Below are positions 26,490-34,618 of a DNA stretch of 64,000 nt, piece after piece (position 1 is the stretch's first letter; every line of letters starts with the position of its first letter). The notes under the pieces are model-generated. The model worked only from the letters and a program-made list of their open reading frames with translations, ran no database searches and was not told where the DNA came from. The stretch is from Umezawaea sp049997955 (GTDB lineage: Bacteria; Actinomycetota; Actinomycetes; Mycobacteriales; Pseudonocardiaceae): contig JAEBDY010000002.1 in assembly GCA_049997955.1 (NCBI GenBank), positions 124,001-188,000 on the forward strand, read 5' to 3'. The position numbers and the translations under genes are program-made.

Positions 26490-27446
26490 GTGAAGCTGCG
26501 AACAGCACTCGGCCGGACGATCCCGGCCCTGATGATCACCAGCGTCCTCATCGGCACCGGATCCGCCACCGCGGTCTCGGCGCCAGCCGCACTGGCCGCG
26601 CCGAACATCTCGGTGGCCGCCGTCCAGGCCGACCTCGCCCAGTTGCAGAGCATCGCGAACGCCAACGGCGGCAACCGCGCGCACGGCCGACCGGGCTTCA
26701 AGGCGTCCATCGACTGGGTCAAGGGCAAGCTGGACGCGGCGGGCTTCACGACCCGCGTGCAGACGTTCACCCGCAGCGGCGCGACCGGCTACAACCTGAT
26801 CGCGGACATGCCGGGCGGCGACGCGAACAACGTCCTGATGGTCGGCGGCCACCTCGACAGCGTCACGGCGGGCCCCGGCATCAACGACAACGGCACCGGC
26901 TCGGCATCGATCCTGGAGGTGGCGCTGGCCGCGAAGGCGAGCGGCGCCGCGTTCACGAAGCACCTGCGCTTCGGCTGGTGGGGCGCGGAGGAGCTGGGCC
27001 TGGTCGGCTCGACGTTCTACGTGAACTCGTTGTCCGCCACGGAGAAGTCGAAGATCAAGACCTACCTGAACTTCGACATGACCGGCTCGCCCAACCCCGG
27101 CTACTTCGTCTACTCCGGCGCGAGCCAGCCCACCGGCTCGGTGGCCGTGCAGCAGGTGATCACCGGCTACTTCAGCTCGATCGGGGTGCAGACCGAGCTG
27201 ACCGAGGTCGGCGGGCGCTCCGACCACGCCGCGTTCGCGCGGGCGGGCATCGCGACCGGCGGCACGTTCTCCGGCGCGGAGGTCGTGAAGACGGCGGCTC
27301 AGGCGGCGAAGTGGGGCGGCTCGTCCGGCGTCGCCTTCGACCGCTGCTACCACCGCTCGTGCGACACCACGGCGAACGTCAACGCGACGTCGCTCGACCG
27401 CAACGCCGACGCGATCGCCCACGCCGTGTGGACGCTGGGCGCCTAG
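26490..27446 (+). CDS. Secreted M28 zinc aminopeptidase (Streptomyces griseus aminopeptidase-like)
   Basis: Extracellular double-zinc aminopeptidase. The 318-residue product has a signal peptide (KLRTALGRTIPALMITSVL...SAPAALAA, cleavage near residue 36). Zinc ligands: H121 (GGHLDSV), D133 (GINDNGTGS), E168 with general base E167 (WGAEELGLVGS), D196 (NFDMTGS) and H246 (SDHAAFARAG). Length and motifs match SGAP, without a C-terminal domain. GTG at 26490, GGAG at 26478. A perfect 12-bp palindrome CCTCCGCGGAGG lies upstream at 26397-26408. Likely monocistronic and divergent from the antiporter. Confidence 0.94.
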   Translation: MKLRTALGRTIPALMITSVLIGTGSATAVSAPAALAAPNISVAAVQADLAQLQSIANANGGNRAHGRPGFKASIDWVKGKLDAAGFTTRVQTFTRSGATGYNLIADMPGGDANNVLMVGGHLDSVTAGPGINDNGTGSASILEVALAAKASGAAFTKHLRFGWWGAEELGLVGSTFYVNSLSATEKSKIKTYLNFDMTGSPNPGYFVYSGASQPTGSVAVQQVITGYFSSIGVQTELTEVGGRSDHAAFARAGIATGGTFSGAEVVKTAAQAAKWGGSSGVAFDRCYHRSCDTTANVNATSLDRNADAIAHAVWTLGA

Positions 27447-27666
27447 CGCGATGACCCTCGCCGGGAGTTCCGCGGTCCTTCGCCGGGCCCGGAAACCCTG
27501 GCGGGGATCGCGGTCACCGCTCCAGCGGCTCGGCCAACCGGCCGGGGCGGGGTCGATCTCGCCGACCTCGTCCCGGCCGCGGTGACGTCCTGTTCGCACA
27601 CTTCGGAGCCCCTGTTCAGAGCCTTGCGCGCGGCCTCGTCGGTCTTGCTCCCAGCGCCGGAGGCGT
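27447..27666. other. Short intergenic region between convergent genes
   Basis: Separates the M28 aminopeptidase and the TetR regulator, which converge. Contains GC-rich inverted segments (CGCCGGG-type) but no strong stem with a T-run, and no coding-like frame. Confidence 0.4.
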
Positions 27667-28227
27667 TCAGCCCTGCGCGCTCAAGGCGACCAGCGCGTCG
27701 TCGAGCAGCACCAGGTGCTCGCACACGACGTGCGGGGTCGTGGCGCGCAGTTGCGCCTGCCCGAGGTAGACCGAGTACGCCAGCAGGGCCCGCCTGCGGC
27801 TCGCCTCGGCGGAGAAGCCGAGCGAGGCGAACAGCTCCTCCAGGTAGCGCAGGCGCCTCTCGGTCACCCGTTTGAGGACCGGCGCCACGATCGGGTCGTC
27901 CGCGGCGGCCAGCAGCGCCGACTCGACCGCGCAGGCCCCGCCGCACTCGGCCATGACCCGGCCGAAGATCAGCCGCAGCCGGACCATCGGATCGGTCTCG
28001 GCGCCGACCAGTTCCCGCATTTCCGCGAGGTGTTCCCGCTCCCAGCGCTCTACCGTCGCGGACAGGAGCGCGTCGCGGCTGGGGAAGTGCCAGTAGGCGC
28101 TGCCCTTCGTGGCGCCCACGCGCGCGGCCAGCGGTTCGACCGCGACGGCGGCCAGGCCACCTTCGGCCAGCGCCCGCAGCGCCGCGCCGGTCCAGTCGTC
28201 CCGAGTCCGTCGTCTCCGCTCGGCCAC
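27667..28227 (-). CDS. TetR-family transcriptional regulator
   Basis: A 186-residue regulator: N-terminal three-helix DNA-binding domain (about 8-55; LAEGGLAAVAVEPLAARVGATKGSAYWHFPSRDALL) followed by an all-helical ligand-binding and dimerisation domain. Starts at GTG 28227; the gene is divergent from an ECF sigma factor 35 bp away. The intergenic space holds an 18-bp perfect palindrome and a near copy, presumably its own operators, so it likely represses itself and the sigma gene. Ligand unknown. The C-terminal domain (LLAYSVYLGQAQLRA) resembles TetR_C families that bind small lipophilic molecules, but no closer call is possible. Confidence 0.92.
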   Translation of the reverse strand: MAERRRRTRDDWTGAALRALAEGGLAAVAVEPLAARVGATKGSAYWHFPSRDALLSATVERWEREHLAEMRELVGAETDPMVRLRLIFGRVMAECGGACAVESALLAAADDPIVAPVLKRVTERRLRYLEELFASLGFSAEASRRRALLAYSVYLGQAQLRATTPHVVCEHLVLLDDALVALSAQG

Positions 28228-28231
28228 AACT

Positions 28232-28273
28232 CCATACGGTACCGTATGGTCGGCTCCGCACGGTGCCGTTCGG
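28232..28273. promoter_or_regulatory. Two probable TetR operator palindromes
   Basis: Site 1 is the perfect palindrome CCATACGGTACCGTATGG (28232-28249). Site 2 is CCGCACGGTGCCGTTCGG (28256-28273). They share the pattern CCnnACGGTnCCGTnnGG and are 24 bp apart centre to centre, slightly more than two helical turns. Site 1 begins 5 bp from the TetR GTG; site 2 covers the most upstream possible start of the sigma gene. Confidence 0.7.
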
Positions 28274-28868
28274 ATGGTGGTGGACGTTGATCGAGAACCC
28301 CGACACCCCGTGGGAAGACCTGACCGGGATCGACCGGCACGCGGCGTGCCTGAACGCCGCGCGCGCGGGCGACCGCAAGGCCCTGGACGCGCTGGTGTCC
28401 GACCTGACCCCGTTGATCTGGCACGTCGCCAGGGGCAACGGCCTGGACAGACAGGCCGCGGAAGACGTGGCGCAGAACGTGTGGCTCGGCTTCCTGCGCC
28501 ACCTGCACCGCATGCGAGAACCCCGCGCCCTCGTGGCCTGGCTCGTCGTGGCCGCCCGCCGCGAGGCCAGGCGCACGTGGCCCGAGTCGAAGCGCGTCAC
28601 GACCGGCGAAACCGAGGACGTGCCGTCGAACTTCGGCCTGCCCGAGGTCGAGGCGCTGCGCGACGAGCGCGACCGCACCCTCTGGGCCGCCTTCGGCCGA
28701 CTGCCCCGCCGCTGCCAGGAACTGCTGCGCCTGACCGTGCTGGAGGGGCGGGCGCAGTACGAGGCCGTGTCCCAGGCGCTGGTGATGCCGCGCGGCAGCA
28801 TCGGGCCCACGCGCGGGCGGTGCCTGAAGAACCTGCGGACCGAGCTGGAGCAGGGCAGGGCGGACTAG
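28263..28868 (+). CDS. ECF-type RNA polymerase sigma factor
   Basis: Sigma-70 family factor with region 2 (about residues 40-95: LIWHVARGNGLDRQAAEDVAQNVWLGFLRHL... LVAWLVVAARREARR) and region 4 (about 145-195: LPRRCQELLRLTVLEGRAQYEAVSQALVMPRGSIGPTRGRCLKNLR), no region 3. Up to 201 residues from GTG 28263; TTG 28287 (LIENPDTPWED) is a plausible alternative because GGTGGTGG lies before it and site 2 of the operator covers the GTG. There is no anti-sigma gene downstream; expression is probably limited by the divergent TetR. It should direct transcription of unknown targets. Confidence 0.9.
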   Translation: MPFGWWWTLIENPDTPWEDLTGIDRHAACLNAARAGDRKALDALVSDLTPLIWHVARGNGLDRQAAEDVAQNVWLGFLRHLHRMREPRALVAWLVVAARREARRTWPESKRVTTGETEDVPSNFGLPEVEALRDERDRTLWAAFGRLPRRCQELLRLTVLEGRAQYEAVSQALVMPRGSIGPTRGRCLKNLRTELEQGRAD

Positions 28869-28874
28869 CGAACG

Positions 28875-28911
28875 CGCGCGGGGGCGCCTGCTCGGCAGGC
28901 GCCCCCGCGCG
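28875..28911. terminator. Bidirectional terminator between the ECF and ileS genes
   Basis: GC-rich stem of 17 pairs, 28875-28891 with 28895-28911, closed by a 3-nt loop (TCG). It lies in the 51 bp between the convergent stop codons and can serve both. No long T-run follows, as is common in actinomycetes. Confidence 0.75.
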
Positions 28912-28919
28912 TCGGGACC

Positions 28920-31900
28920 TCAGCTCCGGGTGACGTGCACCCGGACCTTCACGCCGTCGCCGACGACACCGTCGGAGCCCTCGGCGACCGCGCCGTGGGT
29001 GACCGCGTCCGCCAGGGTCTCGCCCGCGAGGAACGCCTCGTGCGCGCGGACCGCGCCGACGACCGACTCGGGCACCTGGAGCGTCAGGACGATCCGGTCG
29101 GACACGTCGAGGCCCGCGTCCTTGCGGGCCTGCTGGACCACCCGGACCAGGTCGCGCGCGACGCCCTCGTCGGCCAGTTCGGGGCTGACGACGGTGTCGA
29201 GCACGACGAGGCCGCCGCCGCCGGGCAGCGCGGCCGTGGCGGCCGGGTCGGTGGCGACGAGCCGCTGCTCGTACTCCTCCGGGAACAGCTCGATGCCCGC
29301 GGCGACGATCGCACCGGACTCCGTGGTCGTCCAGTCGCCCGCCTTCACGGCCTTGATCACCGTCTGCACCTCGCGCCCGATCCGGGGACCGGCCGCGCGG
29401 GCGTTGACCGCGAGCTGGAAGTGGCCGTGCGCGTCGACGTCCGTGGTCAGCTCGACCGCCTTGACATTGACCTCGTCGCGCAGGATGCCCGAGAACGGCT
29501 CCAGCGACGCGACCTCGTCGGCGGCGATGACGAGCTTCGCCAGCGGCAGCCGGACGCGCAGCTTGTTCGCCTTGCGCAGCGACGACGCCGTGGACGCGAT
29601 CTGCCGCACGCGGTCCATCGCCGTGACGAGCGCGGCGTCGGCGGGCAGGTCGGCCGCGACCGGGAAGTCCGCCAGGTGCACCGAACGGCCACCGGTCAAC
29701 CCGCGCCAGACGACCTCGGTCGTCAGCGGCAGCAGCGGGGCGGCGACGCGGCTCACGACCTCCAGCACGGTGTGCAGGGTGTCGATCGCGTCGGCGTCAC
29801 CGGCCCAGAAGCGGTCACGCGAACGCCGCACGTACCAGTTGGTCAGGACCTCCAGGAACTCGCGGATCTGCGCGCACGACCCGGAGATGTCGTACACGTC
29901 CATCGCGGCCTGCACGTCGCTCACCAGGTCGTGCGTCTTCGCGAGCACGTACCGGTCCAGCACGTTCTGCGAATCGGTGCGCGAGGTGCCCTCGCGGCCG
30001 GCGGCGTTGGAGTACAGCGCGAGGAAGTACCAGGAGTTCCACAGCGGCAGCACGGCCTGGCGGACGGCGTCGCGGATTCCGCGCTCGGTCACCACCAGGT
30101 CACCGCCCCTGAGGATGGGCGAGGACATCAGGAACCAGCGCATGGCGTCCGAGCCGTCGCGGTCGAACACCTCGTTGACGTCCGGGTAGTTCTTGCGCGA
30201 CTTGGACATCTTCTGGCCGTCGTCGCCCAGCACGATGCCGTGCGCCAGCACGTTCACGAACGCGGGCCGGTCGAACAGCGCCGTGGCCAGCACGTGCATC
30301 GTGTAGAACCAGCCGCGCGTCTGGCCGTTGTACTCGACGATGAAGTCGCCGGGGAAGTGGTCGTCGAACCACTCGGCGTTCTCGAACGGGTAGTGGACCT
30401 GCGCGAACGACATCGACCCGGACTCGAACCAGCAGTCCAGCACCTCGGGCACGCGGCGCATGGTGGCCCCGCCGGACGGGTCGTCCGGGTTGGGGCGGGT
30501 CAGCAGGTCGACGTGCGGGCGGTGCAGGTCCGTCGGGCGCGTGCCGAAGTCGCGCTCCAGCTCGTCCAGCGAGCCGTACACGTCGACGCGCGGGAACTCC
30601 GGGTCGTCCGACACCCACACGGGCAGCGGCGAACCCCAGAACCGGTTGCGCGAGATGTTCCAGTCGCGCGCGTTCTCCAGCCACTTGCCGAACTGGCCGT
30701 CCTTGATGTGCTCCGGCACCCAGTTGATCTGCTGGTTGGTCTCGACCATCCGGTCCTTGAACTGCGACACGGCGACGAACCACGCCGACACGGCCCGCTG
30801 GATCAGCGGGTTGTCGCAGCGCCAGCAGTGCGGGTACGGGTGGTCGTAGGTCTCGTGGCGCAGCAGCAGCCCCGCGGCCTTGAGGTCGCGGATGATCGCC
30901 TTGTTCGCCTCGAACACGTGCACGCCCTGGTACGGCGGCACCTCGGCGGTGAACTCGCCGTTCGGGCCGACCGGGACGACGACCTCGATGCCCGCGGCGT
31001 CCGTGACGACCTTGTCGTCCTCACCGAACGCGGGGGCGATGTGCACGATGCCCGTGCCGTCCTCGGTGGTGACGTAGTCGGCCGCCAGCACCTGGTGGGC
31101 GTTCTCGCGGCCCGCGAAGAAGTCGAACGGCGGCGTGTACCTGCGGCCGATCAGGTCGCTGCCCTTGACCCGCGCGACGACCGGCGGCTCCTCGCCCAGC
31201 TCGCGGGCGTACGCGGCCACGCGGGCCTCGGCGAGCAGGTAGCGCTCGCCGTTGGCCTCGACGGTCACGTAGTCCACGTCCGGGTTGACCGCGGCGGCCA
31301 GGTTGCTCGGCAGCGTCCACGGCGTCGTCGTCCAGATCAGCGCCAGCTCGCCGGTCTCCAGGCGCAGGCCGACCGTCACGGCCGGGTCCTGCCGGTCGCG
31401 GTAGACGTCGTCCATCTTGGTCTCGGTGTTGGACAGCGGCGTCTCGCAGCGCCAGCAGTACCAGAGCACCCGGAAGCCCTCGTAGACCAGGCCCTTGTCG
31501 TACAGGGACTTGAAGGCCCACATGACGGACTCCATGTAGTCCAGGTCGAGGGTCTTGTAGTCGTTGTCGAAGTCGACCCACCGGGCCTGGCGGGTCACGT
31601 AGTCGCGCCACTGGTCCGCGTACTGCAGCACCGACGTGCGGCAGGCGTCGTTGAACTTCTCGATGCCCATCGCCTCGATCTCGCTCTTGTGCGAGATGCC
31701 GAGCTGCTTCTCCGCCTCGACCTCGGCGGGCAGGCCGTGCGTGTCCCAGCCGAACCGGCGCTCGACGTGCTTGCCGCGCATGGTCTGGTAGCGCGGAACG
31801 ACGTCCTTCACGTAGCCGGTCAGCAGGTGGCCGTAGTGCGGGAGGCCGTTCGCGAAAGGCGGACCGTCGTAGAAGACGAACTCGTTCGCGCCGTTGTCAC

Positions 31901-32030
31901 CCGCGGGCCGCGCGTCGACGCTGGCCTGGAAGGTGCTGTCGGCCTTCCAGTACGCGAGCACGTCCTGCTCGACATCGGGGAAGGACGGCTGGGAGGGAAC
32001 TGCGCCCTCGCCCGCCTTGGGGTACGCCAT
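28920..32030 (-). CDS. ileS: Isoleucyl-tRNA synthetase
   Basis: Charges tRNA-Ile. The 1036-residue product is a class-I synthetase: HIGH-type motif HYGH at residues 65-68 (GLPHYGHLLTGY), editing domain in the middle, KMSKS at about 607-611 (GQKMSKSRKNYPD), then the anticodon-binding domain. The length matches the long, eukaryote-like clade found in mycobacteria rather than the ~938-residue E. coli form; members of that clade often tolerate mupirocin (established for the clade, inferred here). ATG 32030 has GAGGAG upstream. Regulated by the T-box in its leader. Confidence 0.97.
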   Translation of the reverse strand: MAYPKAGEGAVPSQPSFPDVEQDVLAYWKADSTFQASVDARPAGDNGANEFVFYDGPPFANGLPHYGHLLTGYVKDVVPRYQTMRGKHVERRFGWDTHGLPAEVEAEKQLGISHKSEIEAMGIEKFNDACRTSVLQYADQWRDYVTRQARWVDFDNDYKTLDLDYMESVMWAFKSLYDKGLVYEGFRVLWYCWRCETPLSNTETKMDDVYRDRQDPAVTVGLRLETGELALIWTTTPWTLPSNLAAAVNPDVDYVTVEANGERYLLAEARVAAYARELGEEPPVVARVKGSDLIGRRYTPPFDFFAGRENAHQVLAADYVTTEDGTGIVHIAPAFGEDDKVVTDAAGIEVVVPVGPNGEFTAEVPPYQGVHVFEANKAIIRDLKAAGLLLRHETYDHPYPHCWRCDNPLIQRAVSAWFVAVSQFKDRMVETNQQINWVPEHIKDGQFGKWLENARDWNISRNRFWGSPLPVWVSDDPEFPRVDVYGSLDELERDFGTRPTDLHRPHVDLLTRPNPDDPSGGATMRRVPEVLDCWFESGSMSFAQVHYPFENAEWFDDHFPGDFIVEYNGQTRGWFYTMHVLATALFDRPAFVNVLAHGIVLGDDGQKMSKSRKNYPDVNEVFDRDGSDAMRWFLMSSPILRGGDLVVTERGIRDAVRQAVLPLWNSWYFLALYSNAAGREGTSRTDSQNVLDRYVLAKTHDLVSDVQAAMDVYDISGSCAQIREFLEVLTNWYVRRSRDRFWAGDADAIDTLHTVLEVVSRVAAPLLPLTTEVVWRGLTGGRSVHLADFPVAADLPADAALVTAMDRVRQIASTASSLRKANKLRVRLPLAKLVIAADEVASLEPFSGILRDEVNVKAVELTTDVDAHGHFQLAVNARAAGPRIGREVQTVIKAVKAGDWTTTESGAIVAAGIELFPEEYEQRLVATDPAATAALPGGGGLVVLDTVVSPELADEGVARDLVRVVQQARKDAGLDVSDRIVLTLQVPESVVGAVRAHEAFLAGETLADAVTHGAVAEGSDGVVGDGVKVRVHVTRS

Positions 32031-32044
32031 GGTGCTGCTCCTCG

Positions 32045-32235
32045 CGCGTCGATCCGGCTCACGGGGACGACGCGCCTGTTCGGCGCACCGCGGTACCACC
32101 CCGCTTGCCGACGCTCACGCGACGGCCACTCTGATCGGCTGTGACGGGCCGACCCCGTCCGGTTCTACTGAGGCCGAAGCCCGTTCTTCCGGAAGCTCCC
32201 CGGTGATGGCCGGATCCACGCCTGATGGTTCAAGC
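32045..32235 (-). ncRNA. T-box riboswitch of ileS
   Basis: The minus strand carries the T-box GGGTGGTACCGCG (32101-32089) and, upstream, a stem-I region with the ATC isoleucine specifier in CCATCACCGG (ATC at 32207-32205) and a GGGGAGCTTCCGGAAGAAC segment typical of actinobacterial ileS leaders. Uncharged tRNA-Ile reading the ATC and pairing with TGGT would switch on ileS. The sequence between T-box and ATG can fold over the GAGGAG, so control is probably translational. Boundaries approximate. Confidence 0.9.
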
Positions 32236-32454
32236 GTAACGCCTGCGGGCAAGCCACTTGTTCCCGCCTGCTTGCCGACCCCGGGCACCTCTGGCCACCA
32301 GGCAGGCTCCAGGCATTCCGGCCCGCGCTGCTGGCCCGACTTCAGGCTTCCGGCTTGTGGCCCGGTTCTGGGTCGCTTCGGCATTCAGCCCGGCTCCACG
32401 CGTCTCTGGCTTCCAGCCTGCTGCCTGAGGCGTCTCCGGCTACCAGCGTGCTGT
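32236..32454. other. Low-complexity intergenic sequence upstream of the T-box
   Basis: GC-rich, with recurring short words (GCTTCCGGC, CTTCCAGCC, GGCTCCA, GCCTGC) but no long ORF with coding-like codon use and no recognised site. The ileS promoter should be near its left end, but no convincing -10/-35 pair was found. Confidence 0.4.
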
Positions 32455-32566
32455 GGCCGATTTGACTTGGGGCCCCTCGATTTGACCCTTCATCGGGCTA
32501 AAAGGGCAGGTGGTAAGCCCTGCCCGATGCCAAGTTTAAGGGTCAAATCCCCCAAGTAAAATCGGC
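32455..32566. repeat. Large nested imperfect inverted repeat
   Basis: Outer arms 32455-32472 and ~32549-32566 (GGCCGATTTGACTTGGGG against CCCCAAGTAAAATCGGCC, one mismatch). Middle arms GATTTGACCCTT (32479-32490) and AAGGGTCAAATC (32538-32549), perfect. Inner arms CATCGGGC (32491-32498) and GCCCGATG (32522-32529), then AGGGC/GCCCT. The fold is a near-complete 112-nt hairpin interrupted by an 8-nt bulge (32530-32537). The right outer arm runs into the first unit of the tandem repeat. Confidence 0.85.
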
Positions 32567-32767
32567 CACGTTCCAGGACGCTTGCCGCGTCTTCGCAGGT
32601 CAATCGGCCACGTTCCAGGACGCTTGCCGCGTCTTCGCAGGTCAATCGGCCATGTTGTAGGACGCTGCCGCGTCTTCGCAGGGCAATCTGCCATGTTGTA
32701 GTGGCTTGCCTCGTCTTCGCAGGGCAATCTGCCACGTTCTAGTCGCTTGCCTCGTCTTCGCCGCTCA
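32561..32767. repeat. Five tandem copies of a 41-42-bp repeat
   Basis: Units at 32561-32602, 32603-32644, 32645-32685, 32686-32726 and 32727-32767. Units 1 and 2 are identical; 3 to 5 diverge progressively. Each begins ATC[G/T]GCCA[C/T]GTT and ends in CGTCTTCGCAGG[G/T]CA (unit 5 degenerate). There are no unique spacers, so it is not CRISPR. The minus strand is open through several units, but the frame is broken by the 42-to-41-bp change and codon use is not coding-like. Confidence 0.9.
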
Positions 32768-32877
32768 CTCTGCTTGGTCTTTGCAGCCGGCACATCTCAC
32801 ACGATCGAGTGAACCGTTTCGTGGTGAGACCCGTGTTCAAGGCTAAGGGTGACGAAGGCGGTGAGCTGGTGGCGGTG

Positions 32878-33411
32878 TCAAGTCTTCAGCGAGGTGCGGT
32901 GGGTTTCCGCGAGGGTGTTGTCCGGGCCGCAGATCGCGCACGGGGTGAAGCCGAGTTGGCGGGCCTCGTTGACGGGCAGCGCCAAAGTGGGGCGAGTGGC
33001 CAGCCAGGTGCAGGCGGCGAGGTGGTACCTGGGGCGCTCGTCGAGTACGCGGACCTCGGCCGTGAGGTCCGTGACGATGAGCAGGTCGGCCGCGTCGGTG
33101 TCCTCCTCGACGGGCTCGGTGCCCTGATCGGGCGAAATCGGGGCCTCAGTGGGCCCCCGGTCCAGCTCGTCTTGATCATCAGCGCTAATCTTCTGATCAA
33201 GAGCCGATGGACCGGCAGCCCTCGGGACGACCGCGGCCTCGTTGCTCGACCGGCGGCGAAGATACCAGTCGAGCACCAGGACGAACGCGGCCGCTCCGCT
33301 CGCTCCCACGGACAACCACGCCCAGACGTGCTGGGACGTGGTGAGCGCGGGGACGAGCAACCCGAGGGCTGCCAGCACCAGCAGTAGAACGATGTAGAGC
33401 ACGTTCCGCAC
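32878..33411 (-). CDS. Conserved actinobacterial membrane protein of unknown function
   Basis: A 177-residue protein: two membrane helices at about 4-25 and 30-50, a charged acidic linker (DADD/EE-rich, 70-110), and a C-terminal domain with YHLAACTWLATRP then EARQLGFTPCAICGP, a His-Cys/Cys-x-x-Cys arrangement that could bind metal. Function unknown. GTG at 33411; a second GTG at 33402 lies 7 nt after TAGGGT (33415-33410), so a leaderless start there is also possible. It follows divIVA on the same strand (33-bp gap); this neighbour position is shared with other actinomycetes as far as I recall. Confidence 0.8.
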   Translation of the reverse strand: MRNVLYIVLLLVLAALGLLVPALTTSQHVWAWLSVGASGAAAFVLVLDWYLRRRSSNEAAVVPRAAGPSALDQKISADDQDELDRGPTEAPISPDQGTEPVEEDTDAADLLIVTDLTAEVRVLDERPRYHLAACTWLATRPTLALPVNEARQLGFTPCAICGPDNTLAETHRTSLKT

Positions 33412-33443
33412 CCTAGTTCAGCGCGCGGTACGTCGTACGTGGA

Positions 33444-34268
33444 TCAGCCCGCCTCGGCGCGCGCCCCGAACGAGTAGCCCTGCTGGCCACCTGCCCGACC
33501 GTCGGACGGCGCGGCGGGGCCGCGGTCCTGCAGGTCGCGCAGAGAGGACTCCAACATGGTCTTGAGCCTCGTGCGGTACTCGCGCTCGAACGTCTGCAGC
33601 TTGTCGATCTGCTTCTCCAGCGCGTTCTTCTCCGACGTGATGTTGCCCATCACCTCGGCGTGCTTGCGCTGGGCGTCCCGGTCGAGCGCACTGGCCTTCT
33701 CACGGGCCTGCCGCTCGAGCGTCTCCGAACGCGTGCGGGCGTCGTTCAACATGGTCTCGGCACGCGTGCGCGCCTCGTTGACCATGGTGTCCGCCTTGGA
33801 CCGCGCTTCGGACAGCAACTGCTCGGACTTGGTCCGGGCCTCCGACAGCATGCCGTCGGCTTCGGCCTTCGCCTCACCGGTCAGCCTGTCGGCCATCTCC
33901 TGGGCCAGTCCGAGGACCTTCGCCGCCTGGACGTGGTGGTCACCACCGCTACTGGGGGACGTCTGCTCCATGACCGAGGGCGGCGGCACCGGCGCTAGGC
34001 GACGGGGCTCCTCCACGACACGACTGGGGCCGACGGGACCGGCCGAGACCTTGGCACGGGCGTCGTCGAGGTCGGCTCGCGCAGTCTCGACCTGCTGGTC
34101 GAGCTGTTCGACCTGCTGGCGCAGCTCGTTGTTCTCCTCGATCAGGCGGGCGAGCTCGCCCTCAACCAGGTCGAGGAACGCGTCCACCTCGTCCTCGTTG
34201 TAGCCCCGCTTGCCAATCGGTGGCTTGCTGAATGCAACATTGTGCACATCAGCGGGGGTCAACGGCAT
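33444..34268 (-). CDS. divIVA: DivIVA/Wag31 polar growth protein
   Basis: Coiled-coil scaffold that gathers at negatively curved membrane, marking poles and directing tip growth in actinobacteria. The 274-residue product begins with the membrane-binding DivIVA domain (residues 6-40: DVHNVAFSKPPIGKRGYNEDEVDAFLDLVEGEL), coiled coil to ~70, a Pro-rich linker (~80-105), a long coiled coil (115-245) with repeated EARTK/EARSK/EARTR/DARTR units, and a Gly-rich tail. ATG 34268. Last gene of the division block; the linker length is typical of Wag31 proteins. Confidence 0.95.
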   Translation of the reverse strand: MPLTPADVHNVAFSKPPIGKRGYNEDEVDAFLDLVEGELARLIEENNELRQQVEQLDQQVETARADLDDARAKVSAGPVGPSRVVEEPRRLAPVPPPSVMEQTSPSSGGDHHVQAAKVLGLAQEMADRLTGEAKAEADGMLSEARTKSEQLLSEARSKADTMVNEARTRAETMLNDARTRSETLERQAREKASALDRDAQRKHAEVMGNITSEKNALEKQIDKLQTFEREYRTRLKTMLESSLRDLQDRGPAAPSDGRAGGQQGYSFGARAEAG

Positions 34269-34314
34269 CAGATCACCTCACGCACTCCTGGGCTGTTGGC
34301 ATCCCTGGTCCCCG

Positions 34315-34599
34315 TCACCTGGGATCTGCCGTTCGCATCAGAATGATAACGAGCAGCAACAGCACAATAATGGACAAGTCCAGCCCGATGCCCCCGATCC
34401 GCACCGTCGGTATGACCCGGCGGAACAAGCGGATCGGTGGATCGGTCACTGTGTACACGGTCTCCAGGGCCACCGCGACCCCTCCAGCCGGACGCCACTC
34501 CCTGGCGAACGACCGGACGAGCTCCACCACGACACGTGCCGTGAGCAGCAGCCAGAACGAGAACAGCAGGTAGTACAGCACGAACAGGAGGACATCCAC
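34315..34599 (-). CDS. yggT: YggT-family membrane protein
   Basis: A 94-residue protein with two hydrophobic segments (about 3-25 and 70-90) and the YggT signature region TDPPIRLFRRVIPTVRIGGIGLDLS between them. YggT proteins lie between sepF and divIVA in most actinobacteria and are associated with division or membrane organisation; the molecular role is not established. ATG 34599, 19 bp after the sepF stop, same operon. Confidence 0.92.
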   Translation of the reverse strand: MDVLLFVLYYLLFSFWLLLTARVVVELVRSFAREWRPAGGVAVALETVYTVTDPPIRLFRRVIPTVRIGGIGLDLSIIVLLLLVIILMRTADPR

Positions 34600-34618
34600 C
34601 CCTCAACTGTGCCACCAC

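Noticed and set aside
28935..32144. Long open plus-strand frame (over 1000 codons) opposite ileS
   Set aside because: It is antisense to a perfectly recognisable ileS; high-GC codon use opens antisense frames, and the product is a low-complexity Arg/Val/Gly/His-rich sequence with no family features.
32490..32735. Minus-strand ORF encoding a repetitive peptide (CEDAASVLERGR-type units)
   Set aside because: The frame follows the 42-bp period but is lost where units become 41 bp, with no ribosome site and codon use unlike neighbours; best read as non-coding repeat.
32561..32767. CRISPR array
   Set aside because: Units are contiguous with no unique spacers, the repeat is 41-42 bp, and no cas gene is in the window.
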